Shown here one piece after another: positions 37,244 to 49,766 of a DNA stretch of 64,000 bases. The stretch covers positions 1-64,000 of the forward strand of contig DVDT01000007.1 in NCBI GenBank assembly GCA_015296085.1. The letters run 5' to 3'. Position numbers and translations under genes: made by a program. How positions within the stretch are numbered: the first letter of the stretch is position 1; the number at the start of each line of letters is the position of its first letter. Origin of the DNA: Trichormus sp. M33_DOE_039. Lineage in GTDB: Bacteria; Cyanobacteriota; Cyanobacteriia; Cyanobacteriales; Nostocaceae. The notes beneath the pieces are model-generated. The model was not told where the DNA came from, did no database searches, and was given only the letters and a program-made list of their open reading frames with translations.

Positions 37244-38959
37244 TTACTCCTGCACTGTCAATGGTAGATGTACTGTAAACGTAGAACCAATTCCTATCTG
37301 ACTTTGCACCAAAATTTCCCCACCCATCATTTGACAAAAGTGGCGACTGATAGCTAATCCCAGTCCTGTACCACCATACTTTTTAGTGGTGGAAGTATCA
37401 CCTTGGATAAACGGTTGGAATAGCTGTTGTTGTTGTGTGGGAGACATCCCAATTCCTGTATCGCTCACAGTGAAAGTAATCATTCCCAAAGGAGCTTCCG
37501 GTGAAAAGTCTTGTCTATCATTTTTCACAGTAAGCTTGATTTTGCCGTTAGTAGTAAATTTAGCAGCGTTACTTAATAGATTTAACAATACTTGTCTCAT
37601 CCTAGTTTGATCGGCATACATTGTGCCTAAGTGCGAGTCACAATGGACTTCTAACACATTGCCATTTTTTTCTATGGCTGATTTGACTGTGAGGACAACG
37701 TTATTAATTAACGTCATAATCTCAAATGTCTCTGGGTAGAGAGTCATTTTCTCGGCTTCAATTTTTGATAAGTCGAGGATGTCGTTAATTAGTTCTAGTA
37801 AATGTCTCCCTGCCGAGTTGATGGTTTCTAAATCAGTGATAAATTCTGTTGATAAGTTGAGGTCAGTTGCATCATCTTGTAGTAGTTGGCTTAAACCTAT
37901 GACTGCATTTAAAGGTGTGCGTAACTCGTGACTGACGTTAGCCAAAAATCTACTTTTGGCTTTGCTGGCGGCTTCGGCTAGTTCTTTGGCTTGTTCTAGT
38001 TCTTTAGTTCGTTCTGAGACTCTTTCAATCAGACGATTTAAAGATTTTGCTAATAAGCCAATTTCGTCTTCGGTGGTGACAGGTGCGCGTAAATCAAAGT
38101 TGTGTTTGCGGGCGACTTGTTCGGCGACTTGGGTAACTATGATCACTGGTTCGGCGATCGCACGACTGGTGCGCCATGCGATAATGGCGGCGATCGCTAC
38201 TGACACCAGCATACTCACCATCACAATTAATCTCTCTACCCCTTTAGCCTGTTCTACATCATTTTGTCTCCTCTGTTCCTGATCTTGTGCTGTTCGTAAA
38301 ATGTTGCTTAATTTTTCTGATAGCTGGTCTAGCTGCATAGCCGTTTGACCACGCATAATTTTTAATAGCTTGTCTCTTGTTACAGACACCTGCTGTCGAT
38401 TACTTTCCCTTAAGACAGTCTCTATTTGGGTAACGTAAGATTTCAAGTAGTAGGCATAATCTTGCAACAAAGCCTGTAAGTTAGCACTAGTTGCAGCTAA
38501 CTTTTGATTAGGTCTGCTAGCAATAAATTTGTCAATTTTTAGCTCTAATTTCTTGGCTCTCTCTACGTTTTGTAAAAATTCGGCTTGTTTTTCTGGCAGT
38601 CGTTGCGGGTCTTCTAGAAAGGCCGCCAGATTAGAACTATGCAGTTGTGCATTGATCACTGCATCTTTATAATCACTTAATAGTTGCCGTTGCTCTTGAG
38701 CTTGGTTAAATTGTCTGATTTCCCTCCCACGATAGTAATTGGCAATAACTAATCCCGTGAGTGAGCCGAAAAAGCCAATGCCAATCGCCACAAAATAACC
38801 ATAGCCAATTTTTTGATGTATGCGCCAAGAACTAGCTTTGAGTTTCCCGCGTGAGGGAAATTCTATAGTTGGGAGTTCATCGTTGGTGGATGTCTCTTCT
38901 ACAGGCACTTTTTCGCTTTCTAAACTGCTTGCCATAGGGATTGGCTGTTGAGTTTGCAT
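37244..38959 (-). CDS. HAMP-containing membrane histidine kinase
   Basis: A 571-residue sensor kinase. A 50-residue cytoplasmic head precedes TM1 (about 54-76, [20 protein letters not shown]). A mostly helical extracytoplasmic sensor (about 80-240) comes next, then TM2 (about 243-262), HAMP (about 265-320), a coiled coil, HisKA ([16 protein letters not shown]) and HATPase ([13 protein letters not shown]). No receiver is attached and no response regulator gene is adjacent, so the partner is elsewhere. The signal is unknown. Confidence 0.9.
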   Translation of the reverse strand: MQTQQPIPMASSLESEKVPVEETSTNDELPTIEFPSRGKLKASSWRIHQKIGYGYFVAIGIGFFGSLTGLVIANYYRGREIRQFNQAQEQRQLLSDYKDAVINAQLHSSNLAAFLEDPQRLPEKQAEFLQNVERAKKLELKIDKFIASRPNQKLAATSANLQALLQDYAYYLKSYVTQIETVLRESNRQQVSVTRDKLLKIMRGQTAMQLDQLSEKLSNILRTAQDQEQRRQNDVEQAKGVERLIVMVSMLVSVAIAAIIAWRTSRAIAEPVIIVTQVAEQVARKHNFDLRAPVTTEDEIGLLAKSLNRLIERVSERTKELEQAKELAEAASKAKSRFLANVSHELRTPLNAVIGLSQLLQDDATDLNLSTEFITDLETINSAGRHLLELINDILDLSKIEAEKMTLYPETFEIMTLINNVVLTVKSAIEKNGNVLEVHCDSHLGTMYADQTRMRQVLLNLLSNAAKFTTNGKIKLTVKNDRQDFSPEAPLGMITFTVSDTGIGMSPTQQQQLFQPFIQGDTSTTKKYGGTGLGLAISRHFCQMMGGEILVQSQIGIGSTFTVHLPLTVQE

Positions 38960-39721
38960 CCCTCAAATCTCCTTATACCTCCCCCAACAATCATCAGGTA
39001 AGTCTTACTTATACAATCACTGCCAATATTGATCAATACTTCAAATTATCTTCTTTGATTCAGAAATACAATAAAGTGCTTCTCGATAATTGGCACGACT
39101 TCCTGACATCTAAATAGTTTTGATACGAATTTTTACACGAATATTTGCTTGTATATGCAATATTGTGTTTAATCAGTTGGCAGTTGACTAAATCTAATTT
39201 TTCTGAGAGCTAGTTGTCTTTTCCTCTATTGACGAGATTTTAAATATTGACAGAATGGTGATACTTTACTCTAACCCATTTCTTTTATCTCCTGGCTAAT
39301 GTCTGAGTAGTTCCCTCAAGCACTTTTGTTAAACCCAATTTCTATCTTAGATACTGATTATCTAAGATGCACCGAAATCCAAGTGGGCTATTTTACTTTA
39401 CGGGGACTTTTAACTAATTCAGCACAGGAAGACTTAATATCAAACACAAATAGGGAACTTTTCTCTCAACTGCTTTTACTCTAGAGTGTAAGACTAGCTT
39501 GACTCAGGAACAAGAGCAAAATTTTTTTCGATGTACAACCCGCCCTATTGATGATACAGCAAATAATATCACCATATACTCAATTTTTTTTGGAGGAATT
39601 TTACGGTTGATATCGTTGTCAAACTCAACATCATAGACTGAGAAAACCCTCTGCCCAGAACGTTACTCAGCAGAGGGTTGATTAGCAATTGTTTAAATCT
39701 TTTCTTCAGTAGTATTGTGAT
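38960..39721. other. intergenic region, includes metK terminator
   Basis: 762 AT-rich bases. Apart from the metK terminator near 39641-39679 I see no gene, repeat array or tRNA. The left end should hold the histidine kinase promoter. Confidence 0.4.
39641..39679 (-). terminator. rho-independent terminator of metK
   Basis: On the minus strand AACCCTCTGC and GCAGAGGGTT form a 10-bp stem followed by TTTTC, 43 bases after the metK stop. Confidence 0.85.
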
Positions 39722-40996
39722 CTACTTTAAAGCCTGAGCGATCGCAGCTGACATGGCGTGGCTCGCTGCTTGCTTCAAGAATTCTGCCTTATCGGTGCGT
39801 TCCCAAGGCAAGTCTAAATCGTTACGACCAAAGTGACCGTAAGCCGCGACGTCCTGATAAAAACGTCCGCCTCTTTCACTTGGTAGGTTACGTAAGTTGA
39901 AGGCATGAATAATCCCAGCTGGGCGTAGTTCAAAGTTGTGTTTCACTAATTCCAGCAGGGTTTCATCATCGACTGTACCAGTGCCGAAGGTATCCAGGAA
40001 AATACTTACAGGTCGTGCTACACCGATGGCATAACTCAACTGTACTTCGCATTTTTCTGCTAACCCAGCCGCTACGATATTTTTTGCTACATAGCGGGCT
40101 GCATAAGCGGCAGAGCGGTCTACCTTAGTAGGGTCTTTACCAGAGAAAGCACCACCACCATGTCGTGAATAGCCACCATAGGTATCGACAATAATTTTGC
40201 GTCCCGTCAGACCAGAATCCCCTTGAGGCCCACCAATCACAAATTTGCCAGTAGGGTTGACAAGAAAGCGTGTTTCTTGATCTGGTTTAATTTCCAAGTC
40301 GCCAAACACAGGTTCAACCACAGCAGTCCATAAGTCTTGTTTGATTTTGGCTTGCACTGCGGCTTCATCAGTGATATTACCGATGGTAGCTGTGTGTTGG
40401 GTGGAAATCAGAATGGTATCAATACCGACAGGACGACCGTCTTCATAAATGACGGTGACTTGGGTTTTACCATCAGGACGTAAGTAGGACAAATCACCAG
40501 TTTTACGGACTGCGGCTAGTCGGCGAGCAATGCGGTGAGCTAAACTCACAGGCAAGGGCATCAATTCTGGGGTTTCGTTACAAGCAAAACCAAACATGAT
40601 CCCTTGATCACCAGCTCCGATAGTATCAAATAGTTCATCACTATCTTGCTGGCGGGTTTCTTGGGCTGTGTTCACACCTTGAGCAATATCTGGTGATTGT
40701 TCATCTAATGCAACAATCACACTGGTGCTGTTAGCAGAAAAGCCGTTATCTGCATCAATGTAACCAATTTCCGCGATTTTTTTGCGAGCCACATTGACAT
40801 AATTGACGTTGGCTTTGGTGGTGATTTCACCAGTAATTAACACTAAGCCAGTATTCACAACTACCTCAGCCGCAACTCTGCTAGAGGGGTCTTGTGTGAG
40901 TAAGGTGTCCAAAATCGTATCAGAAATCTGATCACAGATTTTATCAGGATGACCTTCGGTGACTGACTCGGAGGTAAAGAGGTAACGTCGGGACAA
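39722..40996 (-). CDS. metK: S-adenosylmethionine synthetase
   Basis: This enzyme makes S-adenosylmethionine from ATP and methionine. The 424-residue length is normal. Motifs are [34 protein letters not shown] (ATP binding) and [19 protein letters not shown] (P-loop-like). The start codon is TTG at 40996, supported by AGGAGG nine bases before it and by the conserved N-terminus ([18 protein letters not shown]), which leaves no room for a later ATG. Single gene with its own terminator. I did not recognise a SAM riboswitch in the 370-base leader. Confidence 0.96.
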   Translation of the reverse strand: MSRRYLFTSESVTEGHPDKICDQISDTILDTLLTQDPSSRVAAEVVVNTGLVLITGEITTKANVNYVNVARKKIAEIGYIDADNGFSANSTSVIVALDEQSPDIAQGVNTAQETRQQDSDELFDTIGAGDQGIMFGFACNETPELMPLPVSLAHRIARRLAAVRKTGDLSYLRPDGKTQVTVIYEDGRPVGIDTILISTQHTATIGNITDEAAVQAKIKQDLWTAVVEPVFGDLEIKPDQETRFLVNPTGKFVIGGPQGDSGLTGRKIIVDTYGGYSRHGGGAFSGKDPTKVDRSAAYAARYVAKNIVAAGLAEKCEVQLSYAIGVARPVSIFLDTFGTGTVDDETLLELVKHNFELRPAGIIHAFNLRNLPSERGGRFYQDVAAYGHFGRNDLDLPWERTDKAEFLKQAASHAMSAAIAQALK

Positions 40997-41365
40997 TAGA
41001 GTATTCCTCCTGTGAAAGTATTTTCACTGACCAAAATTTCAAACTTTAGTGCAGTTACTAATTACTGAAATCATAACAATATTGACACATTCAGTAGTTA
41101 CTTTCCGTGAACTAGTTATAAAGAAGGTAAAAACCAAGAGTTGAGGTATTTAACCACACAGACAAGCAGGCGATGGACTTTACCTCGCCCTAGGCGATCG
41201 CTCACCAGCGGTATTCTGTGAATAATCGCTCATTTTGTAAGCAAGATTACATTTTTACTAGGGAAATTACAGTAAGTTGTAGCTATATGTATAATTGCCC
41301 ATATATCTACAAAAAAAGGGGTACGTAAAAGTACCCCTTCAATTTTTGACACAAACACTGCTGTT
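40997..41365. other. intergenic region prk-metK
   Basis: 369 bases holding the metK promoter and Shine-Dalgarno plus the prk terminator at 41311-41340. No gene seen. Confidence 0.45.
41311..41340 (-). terminator. rho-independent terminator of prk
   Basis: On the minus strand AAGGGGTAC and GTACCCCTT form a GC-rich stem followed by seven T, 26 bases after the prk stop. Confidence 0.9.
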
Positions 41366-42370
41366 TTAAACTTGAACTGCTAACTGGGCTTCTTTCGATG
41401 TTAAACGCTCGTAGGCAGCACGCATTTTCAAACCTGTTAACACTTGGAATAAGCCAGTACCGTTATTAGAACCGGGATATTCACGGTGTTGTAATAACAG
41501 ATGGGTCATTTCACCTTGGTATTTGGTGGATGTATTACTGAGGTGGTTTTCGATGTAGATAACTTCTTCTAGGTTATCAAATTGTCCATCGACTTCCAAC
41601 ACGGAGACATAACGACCGTAGTAGACATCAGATCCATAGTATAATTGCATACCTGGGTAAGAACAGGTTAACTTACGTCCACAAGGAGTCCACTGAATTG
41701 TTGAACCTTCATCAAAGAGGTATGTTGGCTCAAAACCTTCTTTGCCTTCCCGTTGTAGCATCCGCACTCGTAACACTTTACGCTCTGTGTCGTTTTTAAT
41801 CAGGTTGGTAGGCAATACTTGGAGAACTACATCCGCAAATTCTCTTTGGGGTTCGATGTATTTTTGGAAATCAGGTTTGCGAGAGTTGATGGCGGCTAAG
41901 ACATCTTCGTAGCGATGGCCTCTTTCTGCCATATCTCGTTGAATTTTCCAGGCGATTTTTACTTCATCGCTGATGTCGAAGTAAACGCTAAAATCAAGCA
42001 GCGATCGCACCCGTTCATCATACAAGGGGTGTAGACCCTCAACCACAACAATGTGATTTGGTTCTACGATTTCAGGTGGATCGATCATGCCGGTTTCGTG
42101 GTTATAAATCGGCTTATTAATTGATTGACCTTCTTTCAGAGCTTTGATTTGCTCATACATGAGGTCAAAGTTGTTAGCTCTGGGGTCAAGTGCTGTGATG
42201 CCAGTTTCTTTACGTTGTTTGCGATCCAAGCAGTGATAGTCATCTAAACAGATAACTGTCATAAACTCTTCGCCAAACAAGTCTATCAACCGACGCAAAA
42301 ACGTAGATTTACCGCACCCAGAGTCTCCGGCTACTCCAATCAGTACCACGCGTTCCGGCTTACTTGTCAT
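41366..42370 (-). CDS. prk: phosphoribulokinase
   Basis: This Calvin-cycle enzyme phosphorylates ribulose-5-phosphate to the RuBisCO substrate RuBP. The 334-residue protein has the P-loop GVAGDSGCGKSTFLRRL near the N-terminus. Cys19 in that loop and Cys41 (VICLDDYHC) are at the places of the redox-regulated pair of cyanobacterial and plant PRK. PIYNHETGMIDPPE and VVVEGLHPLYD are also typical. An AGAGGAG site precedes the ATG. petH lies divergently after a 960-base gap. Confidence 0.97.
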   Translation of the reverse strand: MTSKPERVVLIGVAGDSGCGKSTFLRRLIDLFGEEFMTVICLDDYHCLDRKQRKETGITALDPRANNFDLMYEQIKALKEGQSINKPIYNHETGMIDPPEIVEPNHIVVVEGLHPLYDERVRSLLDFSVYFDISDEVKIAWKIQRDMAERGHRYEDVLAAINSRKPDFQKYIEPQREFADVVLQVLPTNLIKNDTERKVLRVRMLQREGKEGFEPTYLFDEGSTIQWTPCGRKLTCSYPGMQLYYGSDVYYGRYVSVLEVDGQFDNLEEVIYIENHLSNTSTKYQGEMTHLLLQHREYPGSNNGTGLFQVLTGLKMRAAYERLTSKEAQLAVQV

Positions 42371-44596
<2,226 letters not shown>

Positions 44597-44600
44597 TTTG

Positions 44601-44628
44601 GTCATTAGTCATTAGTCATTAGTTGATT
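44601..44628 (+). repeat. heptamer tandem repeat (GTCATTA)
   Basis: Three exact GTCATTA copies and a partial fourth lie directly after the petH stop. Short heptameric tandem repeats are a known feature of heterocystous cyanobacteria. Confidence 0.7.
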
Positions 44629-44656
44629 AGACTAAGGTAATTGACACAAGATAATC

Positions 44657-44692
44657 TGTAGGGTGGGTAAATAATCCACCCTACAATTTTTT
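44657..44692 (+). terminator. rho-independent terminator of petH
   Basis: TGTAGGGTGG and CCACCCTACA form a perfect 10-bp stem with a nine-base loop and are followed by ATTTTTT. Confidence 0.85.
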
Positions 44693-44858
44693 GTATAAAT
44701 AAATAGCTGAGACTAGAGCAGTCATATCAATTCAAAATTCAAAATTCAGAAAGCCAGATGTGGCAAGGGTTTTTAAGTTTATATCTGTTGCCGAATTTTA
44801 GGAAATTGATATAAGCACTCTGTACTTAGCAATTCATATAGAGTTTGGGGATAATTTT

Positions 44859-46148
44859 GTGGGTGTAAAGCTGGGAATTTTAGGATTAGGTACGGTTGGA
44901 ACAGGGACGGTGAAGTTGCTACAAGATGCAGCTGGTCGTCACCCATTGTTACAAGAGATTGAAATTTATCGTGTGGGAGTCCGATCGCTCGATAAACTTC
45001 GTGAAGTACAATTACCTGCACAGATCATCACTACAGATTTAGAGTCGATTGTCAATGACCCGGCAGTAGATATTGTAGTCGAGGTGATGGGGGGATTAGA
45101 ACCGGCGCGATCGCTAATTCTACAAGCCTTAAAAAACGGTAAACATGTTGTTACCGCCAATAAAGCCGCAATTTCTCGCTTTGGGGCAGAAATTTTCACC
45201 ACTGCCAATCAAGCGGGTTTATACGTCATGCTAGAGGCGGCTGTGGGCGGAGGGATTCCTGTAATTCAACCCTTGAAGCAGGCTTTAAGCGTTAACCGGA
45301 TTCATACCGTTACTGGCATTGTTAACGGTACAACTAACTACATCCTGACACGGATGCAAACTGAGGGCAGTGACTTTGCTGATGTGTTGGCGGATGCTCA
45401 ACGCTTAGGTTATGCGGAAGCTGACCCTACGGCGGACGTTGATGGTTTGGATGCGGGGGATAAAATTGCGATTTTGGCATCCTTAGCTTTTGATGGCCGG
45501 ATTCATTTAAAAGATGTCCATTGTGAGGGGATTAGGCAAGTTAGTAAAACAGATATTGCCTATGCCGAAAAATTGGGATTTGTGATTAAATTACTAGCGA
45601 TCGCGACTAATCACGTTAGCGATGCTACCCAATTATCCATCAGAGTGCATCCTACCTTTGTACCCAAAGCGCATCCTTTAGCAAGCATTAACGGTGTATA
45701 CAACGCCATTCTTGTAGAAGGAGAACCCATCGGACAAGTGATGTTCTTTGGCCCTGGTGCGGGTGCGGGAGCTACTGCTAGTGCTGTGACTTCCGATATT
45801 TTGAGTTTAGTAGCAGCCTTGAAAAGTAATACTGCCACACCGAATCCCCTGTTAACTTGTAGACATGAGGATTACTGCCCAATTGCTCCTATTACAGACC
45901 TCGTAACTAGATTTTATGCGCGATTCCTCACCAAAGACCAATCGGGAGTGATTGGTAAATTAGGGACTTGCTTTGGTGATCATGGCGTAAGTATAGAGTC
46001 AATTGTGCAGACAGGCTTTCAAGGAGAACTAGCAGAGATTGTAGTTGTTACCCATGATGTGAGGGAAGGTGATTTTCGCCAAGCTGTGGCAGAAATTCAG
46101 AGTTTAGCAGCAGTGGATAGCGTTCCCAGCATCTTGCGAGTGTTGTAG
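44859..46148 (+). CDS. hom: homoserine dehydrogenase
   Basis: This enzyme reduces aspartate semialdehyde to homoserine for threonine, methionine and isoleucine synthesis. 429 residues from a GTG start. The N-terminal NAD(P)-binding motif is LGILGLGTVGTGTVKLLQDA. VTANKAAISR, the signature GIVNGTTNYILTRMQTEGSD and EADPTADVDGLDAGDKIAIL follow. The C-terminal ACT domain (about 350-429, SGVIGKLGTCFGDHGVSIES) suggests feedback control by threonine. Single gene. Confidence 0.95.
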   Translation: MGVKLGILGLGTVGTGTVKLLQDAAGRHPLLQEIEIYRVGVRSLDKLREVQLPAQIITTDLESIVNDPAVDIVVEVMGGLEPARSLILQALKNGKHVVTANKAAISRFGAEIFTTANQAGLYVMLEAAVGGGIPVIQPLKQALSVNRIHTVTGIVNGTTNYILTRMQTEGSDFADVLADAQRLGYAEADPTADVDGLDAGDKIAILASLAFDGRIHLKDVHCEGIRQVSKTDIAYAEKLGFVIKLLAIATNHVSDATQLSIRVHPTFVPKAHPLASINGVYNAILVEGEPIGQVMFFGPGAGAGATASAVTSDILSLVAALKSNTATPNPLLTCRHEDYCPIAPITDLVTRFYARFLTKDQSGVIGKLGTCFGDHGVSIESIVQTGFQGELAEIVVVTHDVREGDFRQAVAEIQSLAAVDSVPSILRVL

Positions 46149-46535
46149 GTGGGAATTGGGAATTGGGCATAGGGGAAGCAGTGACGGGTAAGCAGGGGTT
46201 TCCTCACAGGTGGTTTTTATGCTTTGCCTATAAGACACTGTTTTAGGGTGTAAGGGTATAGGGGAGGCAGTTGCGTGGGCGGGTTTCCCGACTTGAGCAA
46301 ACTGCCGTGTGTAGGGGTGGATGAAAATATGATTCTGTCGTTGGTTTGATAGTCATCACTCACTGCTCTATCAACAACCTACATCTGTCAGGCAGGGGTC
46401 TTCCCCGAAGTTCAGAGCGGAGGTTTCCTCCGCTCTGACTTCTTCCCAAGTGGAGCAAATGCTGTCATTGGAGTAAAATCTTCCCTGCTTCCTCTGCTTC
46501 CCATTCCCCGAAATCACTTTTATTTTGAATTAACT
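46149..46535. other. intergenic region with repeat DNA
   Basis: 387 bases with GGGAATTGGGAATTGGG near its start, a long hairpin at 46407-46442 and C/T-rich sequence (CTTCCTCTGCTTCCC). It appears to be dispersed repeat material; no gene was seen. Confidence 0.45.
46407..46442. repeat. long perfect hairpin repeat
   Basis: CAGAGCGGAGG, TTT and CCTCCGCTCTG form an 11-bp GC-rich stem, extended by GAAGT/ACTTC with one bulge. No T-run follows, so it resembles a repeat-element hairpin more than a terminator. Confidence 0.55.
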
Positions 46536-47585
46536 ATGACAAAACCTCCTGCTGATCAAGATTCATCTCCATCAACAGCCCTGGGCTTTGATGAATTTAT
46601 TGGGATTTTTGTGGCTTTCCTCACTGTTGGAGGAATTTTGTTTTGGTCATTTTCTCGGCAGGAATCTGGCTGGAACTTAAACGGTATATTGTCTTTAGAC
46701 ACAGCTGTGCCTGGTGTGGCAACTAATCCTCCTTCACCGTTATTGACTCCACAGTTACGACCGGATGCAGGAGATAAATTGAATGACGTACCATTTTCTC
46801 CAGAGGCGGATTTAGTTGAGCCTCCGGTTACTTCCTCTCCTAGTTTGGAGGAAACACCAACGCCACAATCGCCTGTGAAGTTACCGCCAGCGGCTTTATC
46901 TTTATCGGTAGAGTTAGATTCTGCTCAAGAGTCGCCATCTTTACCTTTGGTGACTCCTTCAGAACAGAAATCTACGATTCCACCACCAATAGCTTTTAAT
47001 GATGTACCTGCTAATTTTTGGGCGGGAGATTTCATTGATGTTCTGTCTGCCCGCAAAATTATCAAAGGCTTTCCCGACTATACTTTTAGACCAAATCTAC
47101 CGGTGAGCCGTGCAGAATTTGCTGCTATTTTACAACAAGCTTTTAACCAAGAAGCCAAGGCGACTGCTACGTCTTTTCAAGATGTCCCGCCAAAATTCTG
47201 GGCCAAGCCAGCCATTAATCACGCCATTAGCACTCAATTTTTAAAAGGTTATCCAGGTAAAACCTTTCAACCACAACAAAAAATTTCGCGATCGCAAGTT
47301 CTAGTCGCCTTAGCCAGTGGGTTAAATCTCCAACCACCAGCTAATCCCACTCAAGCTTTAAGCATTTACCAAGATGCTCAGGATATCCCGAAATATGCTG
47401 TTGCTAAGGTAGCGGCAGCTACAGTTAATGGTTTGGTTGTCAATTACCCTGATGCCAAAGTTTTAAGCCCTAATCAAGCTGCTACCCGCGCCGAAGTAAC
47501 GGCGATGATTCACCAAGCTTTGGTATTAACTGGAAAAGTAGAGAAAATTCACAATGCCAAGTTTCAGATAAAGTCAAGCCCTTAG
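46536..47585 (+). CDS. SLH-domain membrane-anchored protein
   Basis: 349 residues with one N-terminal membrane helix (about 24-42, IGIFVAFLTVGGILFWSFS). A long Pro/Ser/Thr-rich stretch (65-145) is followed by three S-layer-homology repeats. Their starts are FNDVPANFWAGDFIDVLSAR, FQDVPPKFWAKPAINHAIS and YQDAQDIPKYAVAKVAAATV, each followed by a P-x-x-x-x-R-A/S-E/Q element. SLH repeats bind cell-wall polymers, so this protein probably spans from inner membrane to peptidoglycan. There is no porin domain. A hairpin terminator follows. Confidence 0.85.
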   Translation: MTKPPADQDSSPSTALGFDEFIGIFVAFLTVGGILFWSFSRQESGWNLNGILSLDTAVPGVATNPPSPLLTPQLRPDAGDKLNDVPFSPEADLVEPPVTSSPSLEETPTPQSPVKLPPAALSLSVELDSAQESPSLPLVTPSEQKSTIPPPIAFNDVPANFWAGDFIDVLSARKIIKGFPDYTFRPNLPVSRAEFAAILQQAFNQEAKATATSFQDVPPKFWAKPAINHAISTQFLKGYPGKTFQPQQKISRSQVLVALASGLNLQPPANPTQALSIYQDAQDIPKYAVAKVAAATVNGLVVNYPDAKVLSPNQAATRAEVTAMIHQALVLTGKVEKIHNAKFQIKSSP

Positions 47586-47627
47586 TTCATAGCTTGGGTA
47601 AAACACACTGAAACTCAACACATAAAA

Positions 47628-47653
47628 ATGGTCAAGCTTTTTGGCTTGACCAT
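47628..47653. terminator. bidirectional terminator between convergent genes
   Basis: ATGGTCAAGC and GCTTGACCAT form a 10-bp stem. A run of five T follows on the minus strand. It serves the CAAD gene and probably the SLH gene. Confidence 0.75.
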
Positions 47654-47716
47654 CCATATTTTAGTATTTCTACCCTGTAGTAGCTGTCAGTAGGTGATAT
47701 CTAATCGAATCAGATA

Positions 47717-48166
47717 TCAGTTTTCTGAACCATCTTGACCCACTACTTGGGACTTCAGGGTTGTGATTTCATTGTTTAACTCTTGTCTGGTTGAAGCTTT
47801 CAGTAAGTAGCGGTAAACAAACCAAGCAGAGTATCCAATTCCAATCAACTCAAAAGTGGGTGCTACTAAAGGAATATCATTCAAAGCGTCTAATACAGCC
47901 AACAGTACTCTGACTGCAACCAATGATCCGACAATTAAGCCTACGCTTACTAAGGGTTGTTTGTATTGATTAAAGAAATTGCCTACATAATCAGGCAAGC
48001 TTGCTAAAAATTGAGAAACTTGTTCTCCGTATTTTACCCATTGCTCTTGAGACTGTACAGGAGGCTGGAGTTTAGTAATAGTTCCTGTTTGGTTGTTGAT
48101 ATCTGGCATTGTTGTCTCTTTGGATTGGGTTTGGGCGAATTCCGGTTCTTGCATTTTCACTTCCAT
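47717..48166 (-). CDS. CAAD-domain thylakoid membrane protein (CURT1-like)
   Basis: A 149-residue protein with a disordered N-terminus, then a CAAD domain (about 55-140). The domain is an amphipathic helix (PDYVGNFFNQYKQPLVSVGL), two membrane helices (VGLIVGSLVAVRVLLAVLDA and PTFELIGIGYSAWFVYRYLL) and a charged C-terminal helix. Such domains are appended to some cyanobacterial aminoacyl-tRNA synthetases and also occur alone, where they relate to CURT1 proteins that bend thylakoid membranes. The start could be M1, M5 or M20. Confidence 0.85.
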   Translation of the reverse strand: MEVKMQEPEFAQTQSKETTMPDINNQTGTITKLQPPVQSQEQWVKYGEQVSQFLASLPDYVGNFFNQYKQPLVSVGLIVGSLVAVRVLLAVLDALNDIPLVAPTFELIGIGYSAWFVYRYLLKASTRQELNNEITTLKSQVVGQDGSEN

Positions 48167-48994
48167 AAATTTGACAGTTGAGATTCTCTAATCCGGACAA
48201 TTACAACCAAAAGGCTGTTGATTAGGTAATGCACTCTTGCATCCCACTGAGTTGGGAAATAGGTTTTTATGTCCTATCACCATAGTTGCCCCATAGCATC
48301 TACTGCATCAACTACAAGGTAGACAGTCAGTAGGTGGATAGAAACCAGAAGGCTACAGGATGTCATAAAATCAGCGGCTTTCTGAGTTCTGCTGTCGTGA
48401 ATCAACTGGAATCCTCAGGTTGTCATTATCCTAGGCTGTGTCAGTTGCTCATCATCGTACTTAAAAATAAAGTACAGATCATGCAAAAATCACTCCACCT
48501 CTCATTTATATAAGCACAAACGCTGATTTTATCTGAATATTAAAGCTATCTTAAGCCGTGTTCGTCAATCAAAGTATTGATTCTTGATGGCAACACTTCA
48601 TAAAAATTAGAACTTTTAGGCGAGAAGCGGTAGAATCTTGGCAGATATTATCCAAGCATTTGAAATACTCACTGGGCTATATCCCCTACGCACTAAATCA
48701 ATTGACTGCCTGATAGTATTTAAGTACTATATCCACCGCTAATATTAAAACTGGTCAGTAAGTGTATAGTAATAACTTTACTCCTCATGCTTGTATGCAC
48801 TGAAGTGCTGACTACAAACACCTTAGTCGTAATGCGATCGCCATTTGAAGCGGACACATTTAATATGTTGGCTGATCACTGATTGAAATCTGAAGTTTGA
48901 ATACTTTGAGAGATATGTGAGAGATTAGATTGGCTAACACCCAACTCTCTCACTTCATCTTTTGTTTCTTAAAATTTAGCTGACTCGGTTCACC
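48167..48994. other. intergenic region, no gene seen
   Basis: 828 AT-rich bases between two minus-strand genes. A small inverted pair GTACTT/AAGTAC occurs near 48457-48475. No credible frame, tRNA or terminator. It should hold the promoter of the CAAD gene. Confidence 0.35.
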
Positions 48995-49453
48995 CTAATC
49001 CCAATCAGGAATTACTTGTCCTGCTTCGCCACCTACACCGATCGCAGTGTTATATATTTCTGCATCAGTGATTGTCAGATTTTCCATTGATGCTTGATAC
49101 ACATTGGAATCGAAAACATGAGCGCGAGTCATGTTGGCGTTGTTGAGGTTGGCTTTTTTGAAGTTGACGTTGGTGAGAAAGGAGGCTGTGAGATTCGCTC
49201 CTTTCAAGTTGGCGTTAGTCAAATCAGCACCTTCGAGGTTAGCTCCCGACAGGTTAGCACCAGTTAGATTTGCTCCTCGTAAATCTGCACCGATTAAGTG
49301 CTGTCCGCTGAGGTTCATGCCTGATAGATTACACCCTACGCATTCCCCAGTCGATAATAGTTTTTGCAAGTCTTGTGGATTCCCAGCCTTGACTGAATTT
49401 ACAAAAAACAGGGGAGTGGCTAAGGCTACAGCTGCTAATAGCTTGAGTTTCAT
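48995..49453 (-). CDS. secreted pentapeptide-repeat protein
   Basis: 152 residues from the ATG at 49453, where a GGGGG Shine-Dalgarno lies upstream; an in-frame start 15 codons earlier would spoil the signal peptide. The signal peptide is LLAAVALATPLFFVNSVKA. About 12-14 tandem A(D/N)LXX pentapeptides follow (GADLRGANLTGANLSGANLE), forming a quadrilateral beta-helix. Two Cys (ECVGC) precede it. Proteins of this kind are common in cyanobacterial periplasm or lumen, and their function is mostly unknown. Confidence 0.85.
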   Translation of the reverse strand: MKLKLLAAVALATPLFFVNSVKAGNPQDLQKLLSTGECVGCNLSGMNLSGQHLIGADLRGANLTGANLSGANLEGADLTNANLKGANLTASFLTNVNFKKANLNNANMTRAHVFDSNVYQASMENLTITDAEIYNTAIGVGGEAGQVIPDWD

Positions 49454-49766
49454 AATTTTCCCCCTTTCTCCTTCATTAACGTCCGTTCTTTTCCTCACAT
49501 TTCTATTATCTCACTAACTTTCTAAACAATGTTGATTTAAATCACAATTTGCTTGTCTAGATTAAAGGTAGATTAGTAAGACTAGAATGTTGACTATCTA
49601 AGGTTTTTAGCTATTTTGTATCTATGAATTAGGCATAAATACTTGATTTAATTTAATATTAATTCTTTTGAAGAGAATGTATCAATAGATATATTTTCAT
49701 AGGGAAAATTATTCAGCATTTACCTATGTAAAAATAGCACTCATACTTTAGACAGATATAAGTATA
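49454..49766. other. intergenic region, AT-rich
   Basis: 313 strongly AT-rich bases with the promoter of the pentapeptide gene. Nothing else recognised. Confidence 0.35.

Noticed and set aside
40997-41365. SAM riboswitch before metK
   Set aside because: No characteristic stem arrangement or terminator/antiterminator was recognised in the leader.
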